DNA of 32,213 nucleotides from Candidatus Colwelliibacteriota bacterium (GCA_028718505.1 JAQULQ010000005.1:3729-35941); one strand, 5' to 3'. Shown: positions 10,425-18,930, counted from the first letter of the stretch. Notes: generated by a model from the letters alone, not told the origin. Numbers and translations: made by a program.

Positions 10425-11915
10425 CTACCGGTAGTAACTAAGGATCTCCCCCTTTAATTTATCCCGGCCGAATACTTTGCCTCCCAAAATTATCTCCTTA
10501 ACTTCGTAATTGTCTTTGCTTAAGATCGTCAGATCAGCCGCCATACCCTCATCAATGATTCCTCTATTCTCTATGCCGAAGAACTCAGCGGGGGTTTTGG
10601 TAAGTCTTTTGACGGTTTCTTCGAGAGACAGCAGTCCTTCTCGAGCTGTTTCCCGCAAGAAATTAGTGAATGCTTTGCCTGCCTGATCGTTGAATAGGTG
10701 CCCCGGACCGGGTGAAACGCCCGACATAGACGAAGTAATCAGGGCGTTCTCTTCGCCCAAAAAATTACGGAGGGTCGGTGAACTGATATCATCGTAAAAA
10801 AGAGTAGCCGTCAGGTCGCTCATATCAGCTATGCGGCGAACGGCGTCAATATAATCTACGCCCCAGTTCTCAGAGATCTGTTTAATGGTTTTTCCCACCA
10901 GGAAGTGATGCTTGGGGGCACTGGCAACACGAATACTTCTTAGATCATGATTCTGCAGCTCCTTGCGAAAAGCCTCCCGATACCTCGCTTCCCGCACTCT
11001 GGCCAGCATAATGCCCAAACCGGGCGCCTGCATGATCTTGGGCAGAAAGAAAGAGATGGGGATCTCCCGTGTTTCGAACGGCTCGAGCAGAAAGCGGAGA
11101 TTGTCTTTTTTGCCTGAATAATTTCTAAGCAAACCGATAGCCTCCCGAAACTCTTTCGTATACCCAATGATCGGCCTTAATCCCTCGATCAAGATTTTGG
11201 CTTTAGATGTCTGGGCCAGCCGGATTATCTCCTCCACGGACTTTTTAAGGCCCTTGCGCTTATCTCGCAGACCAACCACATGAACGGCGTCAAATTCACG
11301 GACTGTTCTGGCGACCTCAAGAAGTTCGCGCGCCGAGATACTATTACCCTGAGCAAAGCTTAGATCAGACGAAACTCCGTAGGCCCCCCCTCCTAGTGCT
11401 TCCTCTATCATCCGCTTTAGAACGGCCAACTCCTTGATATCCAGACTCTTTCTGTTACCCGCCAGATCACGCCGCAGAGTGGAATGTCCTATCAGGGTTC
11501 CGAAATTGATACCCAGCCGGTATTTATCCAGCTGATTCAAGAACTCTTTCAGAGTATGCCAATTAACATTAAGGTCGTTTGTATCGGCCCAAACTTCGAT
11601 TGTACTCGGAGCGCCGTAAAGCAGTGGGGCCAGAGAGACTCCTCCCGTTCCGCCTAGGATGGAGGTTACCCCTTGTCTGATAAAGCTGGTCTGCTGAGGA
11701 TTAGAAAAAAGGCTAAGATAGTGGTCGGAACGGGCATGAACGTCAATAAATCCGGGCACTAAGTAGTTGCCGAACCCTTCGATAACTTCACCAGCACCCC
11801 GCTCCCTAAGATTGCCGATGGAGGAAACAATATTCTTCTGCACCAGTACGTCAGCCCGGTAGGCTTCCTTGCCGGTACCATCGACAACCTGAACGCCTTT
11901 GATCAGCAGACTCAT
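10425..11915 (-). CDS. N-acyl-D-amino-acid deacylase-like amidohydrolase, apparently degenerate metal site
   Basis: LLIKGVQVVDGTGKEAYRADVLVQ...VPGFIDVHARSDHYL...TPAEFFGIENRGIIDEGMAADLTILS: amidohydrolase/D-aminoacylase framework. Confidence 0.85.
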   Translation of the reverse strand: MSLLIKGVQVVDGTGKEAYRADVLVQKNIVSSIGNLRERGAGEVIEGFGNYLVPGFIDVHARSDHYLSLFSNPQQTSFIRQGVTSILGGTGGVSLAPLLYGAPSTIEVWADTNDLNVNWHTLKEFLNQLDKYRLGINFGTLIGHSTLRRDLAGNRKSLDIKELAVLKRMIEEALGGGAYGVSSDLSFAQGNSISARELLEVARTVREFDAVHVVGLRDKRKGLKKSVEEIIRLAQTSKAKILIEGLRPIIGYTKEFREAIGLLRNYSGKKDNLRFLLEPFETREIPISFFLPKIMQAPGLGIMLARVREARYREAFRKELQNHDLRSIRVASAPKHHFLVGKTIKQISENWGVDYIDAVRRIADMSDLTATLFYDDISSPTLRNFLGEENALITSSMSGVSPGPGHLFNDQAGKAFTNFLRETAREGLLSLEETVKRLTKTPAEFFGIENRGIIDEGMAADLTILSKDNYEVKEIILGGKVFGRDKLKGEILSYYR

Positions 11916-11957
11916 TAATGAAATTATAAACCCAAAGAGCTGTGATCCCCCAATTTG

Positions 11958-13001
11958 TTAAACGAAAAGGCGGTCCAGGAAGAAGATAGCTAAGCCGAGG
12001 CCCATACCAATAACGGAGATGATCCAAAACCTCATAGTTACCTGGCTTTCGGGCCATCCGCACGCCTCAAAATGATGGTGGATCGGGGTAGACAGGAATA
12101 TTTTCCGCTTAAGGTATTTTTTATAGAAGGTTTGGATAATGACAGACCCCGATTCCATTACTGGTACGATAGCGAATATCGGCAGCAGAACGATCGTATT
12201 AGTCAGCATGGCGATGACCCCCATAGTGATGCCGAGGGCCATAGCGCCGGTATCTCCCATGAAGAACTTTGCCGGATATATATTAAACCAGAGAAAGGCC
12301 AGGAGCGCTCCGAGAATGGCTCCGATCATGGCGGCCAGATCAAATCTTCCTAAGGCGAAAGATATAACCAACAAGGCGGCGAAGATAAAAAGGGAGATGC
12401 CTCCCCAAAGGCCGTCCAGCCCGTCGGTTTCATTAGCTGAAAAAGCGCTGGCTATGATAATGAAGATGAATATGGGTACGTACCAGAAACCGATCTCAAA
12501 ATTGCCAAGAAAAGGAATGCTGAGCTCCCGCCACTCAAGTTTTGAATAAAACCACCACGCGCCCACAAGCGCCAGGCAGAAATAGATGATCATCTTATGG
12601 GAAATCCGCATTCCCCCGCCCTTGTCCCCTATTCTCAGTACACCCATAAGATCATCGAAAAACCCGAAAGTGGCGGCAATAAAAAATGCCGCCAAGGGCA
12701 GATAAGTCTGGGCTCGGTCGATAAAATTAAAGTACCCCCAAAAACCGTCGAATAGTGCGTCTAAAAGCAGAAAGCCGGCCATCAAAATGAGGACGGTCAG
12801 CCAGATGATCGTCCCTCCCATAGTTAAAGTCCCCTCCTTCTTTCGGTGCAGACTGGAAAAAATAGGGGTGTCCTTGGACACTCTTATTTGCTTGCCGATA
12901 TGCAGTTTTTTCAGAAAGTTCGTGACGAACGGTGTGAGGGTGAGAGCCGTAATGAAAGCGATGATCAGGATAGCTATAATTCTGACTCCTTCTAATATCA
13001 T
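11958..13001 (-). CDS. mraY: Phospho-N-acetylmuramoyl-pentapeptide transferase
   Basis: GTLTMGGTIIWL, FGFFDDLMGV, SANETDGLDGLWGG, KFFMGDTGAMALG, STPIHHHFEACGWPESQVTMRFWII. Confidence 0.97.
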   Translation of the reverse strand: MILEGVRIIAILIIAFITALTLTPFVTNFLKKLHIGKQIRVSKDTPIFSSLHRKKEGTLTMGGTIIWLTVLILMAGFLLLDALFDGFWGYFNFIDRAQTYLPLAAFFIAATFGFFDDLMGVLRIGDKGGGMRISHKMIIYFCLALVGAWWFYSKLEWRELSIPFLGNFEIGFWYVPIFIFIIIASAFSANETDGLDGLWGGISLFIFAALLVISFALGRFDLAAMIGAILGALLAFLWFNIYPAKFFMGDTGAMALGITMGVIAMLTNTIVLLPIFAIVPVMESGSVIIQTFYKKYLKRKIFLSTPIHHHFEACGWPESQVTMRFWIISVIGMGLGLAIFFLDRLFV

Positions 13002-13067
13002 AGTAGTAAAAACAGAGTTAGCACTGTCTATTCTCCAACTCTATACACTGTTGTGTCAATGGGAATA

Positions 13068-13637
13068 TCATTGATCATCTCCTGCCCGGTCATTTTCGGC
13101 AAAATAAGACTGAACTAAAGTGCGGTACTGCTGGAAATCCGGCATTTGTTCCTGAGAGCCCAACCCCATGTGACTAAGAAACTCGAAGGTCGGCTGGTAG
13201 AGATAGGTATTCGGCCTCTTGGGGTCCGCTCTGCGCTCAATTAATCCCTTGACCGTCAGACTTCTCAGAATAAACGATGAGTTGACCCCCCGGACATGCT
13301 CAATTAACGCCCGGCCGCAGGGGCCCAAATAGGCGATGATAGCTAATGTCTCCAAGCTGGCAGGTGTCAGTTTGCTGTCCATTTCTTCCCTGATCATCTG
13401 GCTGATCAAAGAAGATAGGTCTGGGGAGGTCGTCAGTTCAGCCCGGCTGTCATGAATGATGAGATCCAATCCCCTGCTCTCATCAGCGAGCTTGTGCTTA
13501 AGGGACTCCAGGCCGGCTTTAACTCTGTCTTCATCCATTTTTAGCAGGACGGCTAAGCGTTTAAAAGTAACCGGCTCACCGTGGACAAAGAGGATAGCTT
13601 CTATTTTCGCTTCCAGACTTTTTTTAGATCTTTCCAT
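13068..13637 (-). CDS. scpB: Segregation and condensation protein B
   Basis: LEAKIEAILFVHGEPVTFKRLAVLL...LTPASLETLAIIAYLGPCGRALIEHVRGVNSSFILRSLTVKGLIERR; overlaps scpA. Confidence 0.95.
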   Translation of the reverse strand: MERSKKSLEAKIEAILFVHGEPVTFKRLAVLLKMDEDRVKAGLESLKHKLADESRGLDLIIHDSRAELTTSPDLSSLISQMIREEMDSKLTPASLETLAIIAYLGPCGRALIEHVRGVNSSFILRSLTVKGLIERRADPKRPNTYLYQPTFEFLSHMGLGSQEQMPDFQQYRTLVQSYFAENDRAGDDQ

Positions 13638-14358
13638 CGGTGCTTAAAATAGTGATGTCTCCGAAGATATCTTCCTGAATAATGTTGATGCGATTGTCTT
13701 TCAGAAGATGCAGTAAGGCTAAGAACATTACCACCACTTCTGATTTCTCTTTATCGCCCCTCAAACGGCTGAAGCTTGTCTGGACTATGTTTTTTATTTT
13801 ATGCAAAAGCTCTGTGATTTTCTCTTCCAGGTTAACCATAGTTACCTCTCTAGTTTCTAGTTTTTGCAATTCCTCAACCATCGCCACTAGCTGGGAGAAA
13901 CTCTGTTTTAACTGTTCGGGTATTACTTTCTCGCTTAGGTAAAATCCGGGAGGTACTGCGGCCAGATAGGGTCTTCCGGCTGTCCGGCGAATATTCCAAG
14001 CTTCAGCGATAGTTCTCTCTGCCTGGCGAAATTCCCTGTAAAGCTTCAGCCTTTTTTCAAGTTCAGCTACGTCTTTTTCTTCCTCCTCGGAGAGGGTAAG
14101 ACTGGGCAAAAGGGCGTACGACTTTATCAGCACTAGTTTGGATGCTATAACCACAAAGTCAGCCAATTCTTTATGGCTAACCTCTTCAAGTTTTTCCAAA
14201 TAGGCGATGAAATCTGCCGTTACCTGAGCGAGATTCAGCCGTGTAATTTCCAATTTTCTTTCGTCGATGAGCTCCAGAAGCTTGTCCAGAGGACCCCTAA
14301 ACTCCCCTACTTCCAGCTCATAACCAACCGGTGTAATCGTTTCCACTCTGTATTCCAT
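13624..14358 (-). CDS. scpA: Segregation and condensation protein A
   Basis: YELEVGEFRGPLDKLLELIDERKLEITRLNLAQVTADFIAYL...ADFVVIASKLVLIKSYALLP; C-terminal winged-helix region with LALLHLLKDNRINIIQEDIFGDI. Confidence 0.95.
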   Translation of the reverse strand: MEYRVETITPVGYELEVGEFRGPLDKLLELIDERKLEITRLNLAQVTADFIAYLEKLEEVSHKELADFVVIASKLVLIKSYALLPSLTLSEEEEKDVAELEKRLKLYREFRQAERTIAEAWNIRRTAGRPYLAAVPPGFYLSEKVIPEQLKQSFSQLVAMVEELQKLETREVTMVNLEEKITELLHKIKNIVQTSFSRLRGDKEKSEVVVMFLALLHLLKDNRINIIQEDIFGDITILSTDGKI

Positions 14359-14360
14359 TC

Positions 14361-14402
14361 TAGGTTATATATACCTATAATGAAAGCGGATTTCCCCCCA
14401 AG
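14361..14402. promoter_or_regulatory. Divergent scpA/dnaX promoter region with TAGGT-N7-ACCTA inverted repeat
   Basis: TAGGTTATATATACCTA at 14361-14377; TATAAT at 14376-14381 about 22 nt before the dnaX ATG; TATATAA on the minus strand for scpA. Confidence 0.55.
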
Positions 14403-15512
14403 ATGTCCTTAGCTATTTATAGAAAATACCGTCCGCGAGTGTTCGCCGACCTGATCGGCCAGGAGCTGGTAGTCGAGATCCTGGGGAACGCCGCCCGGGC
14501 TGACAAAATAAGCCATGCCTATCTTTTCCATGGTCCAAGGGGTACCGGTAAAACCAGCGCCGCCCGCCTTTTAGCTAAAGTAGTGAACTGCGAAACGCGC
14601 CTGAAAGACGAAGTTTTCCGCAAAAAGGGTGAACCTTGCAATAAGTGCCGCCCCTGCATTGAGATAGATGAGGGACGGGCTCTGGATGTAGTTGAGTTAG
14701 ACGCTGCCTCTAACCGCGGCATAGAAGAGATGAGGAATATTAAAGAGGGCATCCGATTAGCACCCACTTCCTATAAGTACAAAGTTTTTATCATAGATGA
14801 GGCGCACCAGCTCACTAAATTCGCCGCCGATGCCCTTCTGAAAACTTTAGAGGAACCGCCCGGCCATGCAATTTTCGTTTTAGCTACCACCGAAGAGGAT
14901 AAAATACCGGTGACTATCAGCTCACGTACTCAGCGTTTCCATTTTCGCCGGCTGCCCGTTAAAGCCATCTCAGAGAAGCTAGTCAAAATAGTTAAGGCGG
15001 AGGAAATAGAAATAGAAACTGCCGCCCTCGAGCTGATCGCCACCTCTTCCGAAGGAAGCTTCCGTGATGCAGAGTCCCTGCTTGAGCAGGTGGTCAGTAT
15101 GAGCGACTCAATGGACCTAGCATCGGTGGAGAGAATCCTTGGCAAAGTAGGATTCATCCGCACCGATGCTTTAGCGGAGTATCTTATCAGCAGCGATTTG
15201 GAGAAGACTTTGGATTACTTAGCAGAGATAAACGAAATGGGTTTCAATCTGGTCCAGCTGACCAAGGATCTAATTCACTACTTAAGGCGCATTTTAGCGT
15301 ATAAATTTGACGATAAGCTCGGCGTTTATTATGAACGAGAGTTCACTCAGGATGAAGTCAATGCCATCAAACAACGCGCCGCTTCGGTCCAAGATGTCGA
15401 TAAGCTGATCCGCTTAATAAAGGGGCTTATTCGAGCTTATTCACAGATGCGCTACTCCCCCTTTACTCTTGTACCGTTAGAGGTCGCGATAATTGAGAAT
15501 CTTAAGGGTTAA
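14403..15512 (+). CDS. dnaX: DNA polymerase III gamma/tau subunit, short form
   Basis: YRKYRPRVFADLIGQE, GPRGTGKTSAARLLAKVVNC, CNKCRPC zinc site, FIIDEAHQLTKFAADALLKTLEEPPGHAIFVLATTE. Confidence 0.96.
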   Translation: MSLAIYRKYRPRVFADLIGQELVVEILGNAARADKISHAYLFHGPRGTGKTSAARLLAKVVNCETRLKDEVFRKKGEPCNKCRPCIEIDEGRALDVVELDAASNRGIEEMRNIKEGIRLAPTSYKYKVFIIDEAHQLTKFAADALLKTLEEPPGHAIFVLATTEEDKIPVTISSRTQRFHFRRLPVKAISEKLVKIVKAEEIEIETAALELIATSSEGSFRDAESLLEQVVSMSDSMDLASVERILGKVGFIRTDALAEYLISSDLEKTLDYLAEINEMGFNLVQLTKDLIHYLRRILAYKFDDKLGVYYEREFTQDEVNAIKQRAASVQDVDKLIRLIKGLIRAYSQMRYSPFTLVPLEVAIIENLKG

Positions 15513-15539
15513 AAAGCGCTGTTCGGGGACGGGCGCGGT

Positions 15540-16397
15540 TTATGGCTGGAGGACTTCTTCGGTTTCGCCGTTTATAGAAATAATCACCTCCTGAATAGTC
15601 GGAAACTCTTTAAGCGTGTTAGTGATCTCGGCACGGATGGCCGCCACTCGGCAGGAACCGCCGACTTGGTACTGGAGCTGCTGGTCAAAGTCAACCTTAG
15701 CTATCCCGTCCTCGATTGTCAGAGATTGGATTTTTACGCCCGGATTTATCGAGGTGAACAGGTCTTGGCTTTTTTCTTCCTGAGTGGGCCCCTTTAGTAA
15801 TTCTTCAAGGGCTGCTCGAGCCACCGCTTGGGTTTTAGGAACCACCCGTTCGACAGCGACCGTGGTATTACACTCGGTTGAGCCTTCGGGCATCGTACTG
15901 AAATGGACTCTAACCGCAGTTTTCTCTCCGGCTGTTTTCCCGAAGATCACTGGTATAAGCACGGCTCCGTCATTCTCCGGCATATCAGAGGGATTATCTT
16001 TCTCTAGTACCAGCATCCCTTTTTCAGTAGATGGCTGGGAAAACGAAAGATTTGCCCGAAATTCAACGAAGTCTTCGGTCATCCAATTAAGGGGAGTTTC
16101 AGCAATGCCCTGGGCCAGCACTTGGCCGTTGTCGTCCAACAGACGAACTGGAAAGGATGCTTCAAAGAACCAATAACCCCGAGCTTTCCCCTGAATAGCC
16201 AGCGGGCTGGTGATCGTATCCCCCGGAGCGGGACTGCTGACTACGATCATACCTTCAGCAGTTGCCGGGATATAGGAAGCAGCTATGTCCGCTCCATTTT
16301 GCTCTGTATCTGGGGCAACAGTCGGTTTCGTGAAGAAGAACAGATATCCCCCGATGATCACGGCGAAGAAAACTATTACCCAGAGTATTTTGCCCAT
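15540..16397 (-). CDS. Membrane-anchored Gmad2/GerMN-domain protein (start trimmed from ORF-track 16592)
   Basis: Internal ATG at 16397 gives MGKILWVIVFFAVIIGGYLFFF (TM/signal anchor); VVSSPAPGDTITSPLAIQGKARGYWFFEASFPVRLLDDNGQVLA (Gmad2-like); ALEELLKGPTQEEKSQDLFTSINPGVKIQSLTIEDGIAKVDFD (GerMN). Confidence 0.88.
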   Translation of the reverse strand: MGKILWVIVFFAVIIGGYLFFFTKPTVAPDTEQNGADIAASYIPATAEGMIVVSSPAPGDTITSPLAIQGKARGYWFFEASFPVRLLDDNGQVLAQGIAETPLNWMTEDFVEFRANLSFSQPSTEKGMLVLEKDNPSDMPENDGAVLIPVIFGKTAGEKTAVRVHFSTMPEGSTECNTTVAVERVVPKTQAVARAALEELLKGPTQEEKSQDLFTSINPGVKIQSLTIEDGIAKVDFDQQLQYQVGGSCRVAAIRAEITNTLKEFPTIQEVIISINGETEEVLQP

Positions 16398-16496
16398 GGG
16401 GTCATTATAGAACAGGCATACAGCGAATGATATTTGACCAATAGATGCTGGCGTTGCATATTTTAGGCACGGTTCTTCAAAGAAGGGAACGAAGCT

Positions 16497-16706
16497 ATGG
16501 CGATCCAGCCAGAAGTTGCTCCGCCCGAAGCCGAAGAGCTTCTCTTGCGTTTCATCGAGAAGACGCTTAGACGTCTGCGCGGACTTCGTCATGTCGCCCC
16601 CAAGCAGCTTAGTAAGCTGGTGGACGAGCTCGAGGGCGATCGGTTAGATGCCGAGGAAGCGATTCGGCGCATGCGTGAGCGTGAGCGTAAGCGCAAACGC
16701 AAGTAG
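16497..16706 (+). CDS. Small 69-aa protein with Arg/Lys-rich C-terminus, unknown function
   Basis: MAIQPEVAPPEAEELLLRFIEKTLRRLRGLRHVAPKQLSKLVDELEGDRLDAEEAIRRMRERERKRKRK; purine-rich AGAAGGGAACG upstream of ATG; strong hairpin terminator 50 nt downstream on the same strand. Confidence 0.6.
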   Translation: MAIQPEVAPPEAEELLLRFIEKTLRRLRGLRHVAPKQLSKLVDELEGDRLDAEEAIRRMRERERKRKRK

Positions 16707-16755
16707 GGCTGCTTCCAGCAGATTCTGTCTCTATGTACCTACCCAAGGAGGACAA

Positions 16756-16793
16756 GGCGGGTCCTCGGAAACTACCGGGGCCCGCCTTTCCCA
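16756..16793 (+). terminator. Rho-independent-type terminator
   Basis: GGCGGGTCCTCGG-aaacta-CCGGGGCCCGCC, 12 paired positions with one bulged T, followed by TTTCCC. Confidence 0.7.
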
Positions 16794-16822
16794 TTTCTTA
16801 TACAGCTAGATTTTAGCGGAGC

Positions 16823-17263
16823 TCAGCTGCGTTTCCCCAAGAACATCAGTTGGACATTCCTCGGCCGAGCCCGGTCAAGTTCTATTAGAAAAATCCTTTG
16901 CCAGGTTCCCAAGTTCAGCTTGCCGTCAATGATCTGACAGGTAACTGAAGTAGGCAGAAAAAGGGCGTTGCAGTGCGAATGGCCGTTAACACAGCCGTCG
17001 CCGTTGCAGATATGGGATTCATTGTGCCCATACTGTGCGTCCTCCGGGCTGAACTCTGAGAGCTTTTTTCTGAAATCGCTGAGCAGTTTGGGGTCGGTAA
17101 ATTCATTGACTGCCACAGCGCAGGTAGTATGTTCCACAAAAACATTGAGCAGCCCGTTCTGCAGCCGCTCGTCGGTGATAAATTTAGCCGCATGATGAGT
17201 GATATCGATCATGTCATGCGCCTCTTTCGTTTCTAAGTGGATCTTTCGGGTAACAACACTCAC
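16823..17263 (-). CDS. YjbQ/UPF0047-family protein (ORF track extends to 17368; GTG at 17263 is the likelier start)
   Basis: VSVVTRKIHLETKEAHDMIDITHHAAKFI...NGLLNVFVEHTTCAVAVNEF...HNGH-like GHSHCNALFLPTSVTCQIIDGKLNLGTWQRIFLIELDRARPRNVQLMFLG. Confidence 0.85.
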   Translation of the reverse strand: MSVVTRKIHLETKEAHDMIDITHHAAKFITDERLQNGLLNVFVEHTTCAVAVNEFTDPKLLSDFRKKLSEFSPEDAQYGHNESHICNGDGCVNGHSHCNALFLPTSVTCQIIDGKLNLGTWQRIFLIELDRARPRNVQLMFLGKRS

Positions 17264-17318
17264 AGCTTTTAGTATAACCGAATTGGGGGTCTTGGTCAGG
17301 AGTATCTTGTACGGCGAA

Positions 17319-18662
17319 CTAAGGGTGAAGACTGATATATGCGCGTGTAATTGGGCCGAAGAAACCAACGCTGGGAATAATGTTATTCGCGATCTGAAAA
17401 CGGGCTAAGGCAGCGCGAGTTAATTCACCAAAGAAGATTGTTTCATTCCCGGGGGATCCGTAACCGGAAGCGGTAAGGATGAAACTGTGAGCATTGAGGT
17501 ACTGCTGCAGCCCCCTAACATCCTCGCCGGTGGAGCCCGCATCGAGATCGCGGGTGAATCTTTGCGCCCCGGAATCGGCGGTCACCGATGCCTGTAAGCG
17601 CGAGAGGAGCGCAACCAGTTTCTCTAACTCTGCTTGCAGCTGCGCCAGTGTCGTCTCCTCTGTATCGGTGGTGTCTTCTGTGTCGGCGGTGTCTTCGGCA
17701 GATTCTTTGGATGCACTGCCGCCGCCCCCGCCCCCGCTGTGATTTTCCTCCTCCTCGACATCATCATCTTCATCAGCGGGCTCAGACGGACTATAGGAAA
17801 TAGAATTAACTGGGTAGCTCTTGCCGACCAAAGCGATAACTGCATACGAGGTAGTAATCGGGCTGAAACCATCTTCTCCCGTTCCCATTTGATATTGGAA
17901 ATATCCTCCTTCAGCTTGCAGGGACAAAAGATGCTCTGTCGGACCGCCAACGCCCTCAATTGCCCAGTCATCAATATCTCCGCCCATAGATGTAACTGCA
18001 GAAATGATCCATGCGTCCGACGAGGCGTCAGAATCGGTTCCCCACATCCCGTGAGGATCGTATGGGAATCCGCCGTCGGCGTTCTGGGCAGACTTTAAGT
18101 AAGCGACGGCGTTCTGGATAACCGTATCGCTGTCGGAAACCCCAGATTCTGTCAGGGCCATAATGGCAGCCGTAGTCATATTGGTATCACTGCCGCCGTC
18201 TATGCTGAATCCCCAACCTCCGTCTTCGTTCTGATTCTGCAGAATAAAGTCTTTTGTGCCGGCAACCGCCGTATCGTCCGACGGCTCTCCGGCTGAAAGA
18301 AACGCTAAAAGCCCGAAGATGTCATCATTTAGAGTAGAGCTGTCCCCCATCTGGCCGTCCGTATAATAGCTTTTCAATTCTTCAATAAGGTTAGTATTAG
18401 AAAATGTTCTCGGATCTTCACCGATGGCAGTTATGGCCAAGATCGGGGCAGCGAATTCTATAGCTGTTGAACCGTCGGTGGATCTAAGGTATTCCCCGCT
18501 TGTCTCCTCTCCAACCGCCGAGAGAGCCATGGTCACCCAGGGATTATCGCTCTGTGCCAGAAGGTAGGCAGTCGCTTCCGCGACACCTGCCTTGGCAGTC
18601 TGCAACGGAAAAATTCCAAGACAGATTATCGGCAGTACGATTTGAATTAATATTTTCTTCAT
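17319..18662 (-). CDS. Secreted protein with prenyltransferase/squalene-cyclase-like alpha/alpha-toroid repeats, Gly/Ser/acidic linker and C-terminal peptidoglycan-binding-like domain
   Basis: Signal peptide MKKILIQIVLPIICLGIFPLQTAKA; repeats LQNQNEDGGWGFSIDGGSDTNMTTAAIMALTESG, LKSAQNADGGFPYDPHGMWGTDSDASSDAWIISAV, LLSLQAEGGYFQYQMG; linker GGGGGGSASKESAEDTADTEDTTDTEETT; C-terminal RDLDAGSTGEDVRGLQQYLNAHSFILTASGYGSPGNETIFFGELTRAALARFQIANNI. Confidence 0.85.
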   Translation of the reverse strand: MKKILIQIVLPIICLGIFPLQTAKAGVAEATAYLLAQSDNPWVTMALSAVGEETSGEYLRSTDGSTAIEFAAPILAITAIGEDPRTFSNTNLIEELKSYYTDGQMGDSSTLNDDIFGLLAFLSAGEPSDDTAVAGTKDFILQNQNEDGGWGFSIDGGSDTNMTTAAIMALTESGVSDSDTVIQNAVAYLKSAQNADGGFPYDPHGMWGTDSDASSDAWIISAVTSMGGDIDDWAIEGVGGPTEHLLSLQAEGGYFQYQMGTGEDGFSPITTSYAVIALVGKSYPVNSISYSPSEPADEDDDVEEEENHSGGGGGGSASKESAEDTADTEDTTDTEETTLAQLQAELEKLVALLSRLQASVTADSGAQRFTRDLDAGSTGEDVRGLQQYLNAHSFILTASGYGSPGNETIFFGELTRAALARFQIANNIIPSVGFFGPITRAYISLHP

Positions 18663-18666
18663 AATT

Positions 18667-18697
18667 GAAAACTCCCGCGGACAAGGCGGGAGTTTTC
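18667..18697 (-). terminator. Terminator/SD-sequestering hairpin in the riboswitch expression platform
   Basis: Minus strand GAAAACTCCCGC-cttgtcc-GCGGGAGTTTTC, perfect 12-bp stem; U-rich 3' side; GGGAG in the 3' arm lies 9 nt upstream of ATG (18662). Confidence 0.8.
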
Positions 18698-18726
18698 AGA
18701 TTTCTGATCTTCTGAATCTGTTGTGC

Positions 18727-18870
18727 ACTCCGGTCCTTGCTCGAGGACTTTATGGTTAATTGTATGTATACGGAGTTGGCATTCGGACTGACTGCAGCTC
18801 ACAGATTAGCGAGCCGCAGAACACCGCAACGGCATTGCGTAGGACTCTCACCTACTTCCCCAATCTCCGT
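18727..18870 (-). promoter_or_regulatory. Cobalamin riboswitch-like aptamer
   Basis: Minus strand: ACGGAG (P1) ATTGGGGAAG TAGG-TGAGAGT-CCTA CGCAATGCCGTTGCGGTGTTCT GCGGCTC-gctaatctgt-GAGCTGC AGTCAGTCCGAATGCCA ACTCCGT (P1'), then GTCCT-cgagca-AGGAC hairpin. Matches conserved cobalamin elements GGGAA, GGTGNRANNCC, GCGGT, AGYCCGAANNCC. Confidence 0.82.
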
Positions 18871-18902
18871 AAATTCTCAAAAATCTTTCGACGTGCTCTC
18901 AG

Positions 18903-18930
18903 GATATACCTGCGGGTATTGTTAAGACAA
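18903..18930 (-). promoter_or_regulatory. Candidate sigma-70-like promoter for the riboswitch leader
   Basis: Minus strand TTGTCT (18930-18925), 16-bp spacer, TATATC (18908-18903); predicted start about 25 nt upstream of P1. Confidence 0.45.

Noticed and set aside
13001-13067. TTAGCACT sequence upstream of mraY resembling half a CIRCE element
   Set aside because: No matching inverted GAGTGCTAA arm at the required spacing.
17494-18098. ORFs opposite or out of frame within the toroid protein gene
   Set aside because: Low-complexity translations caused by the repetitive linker region.
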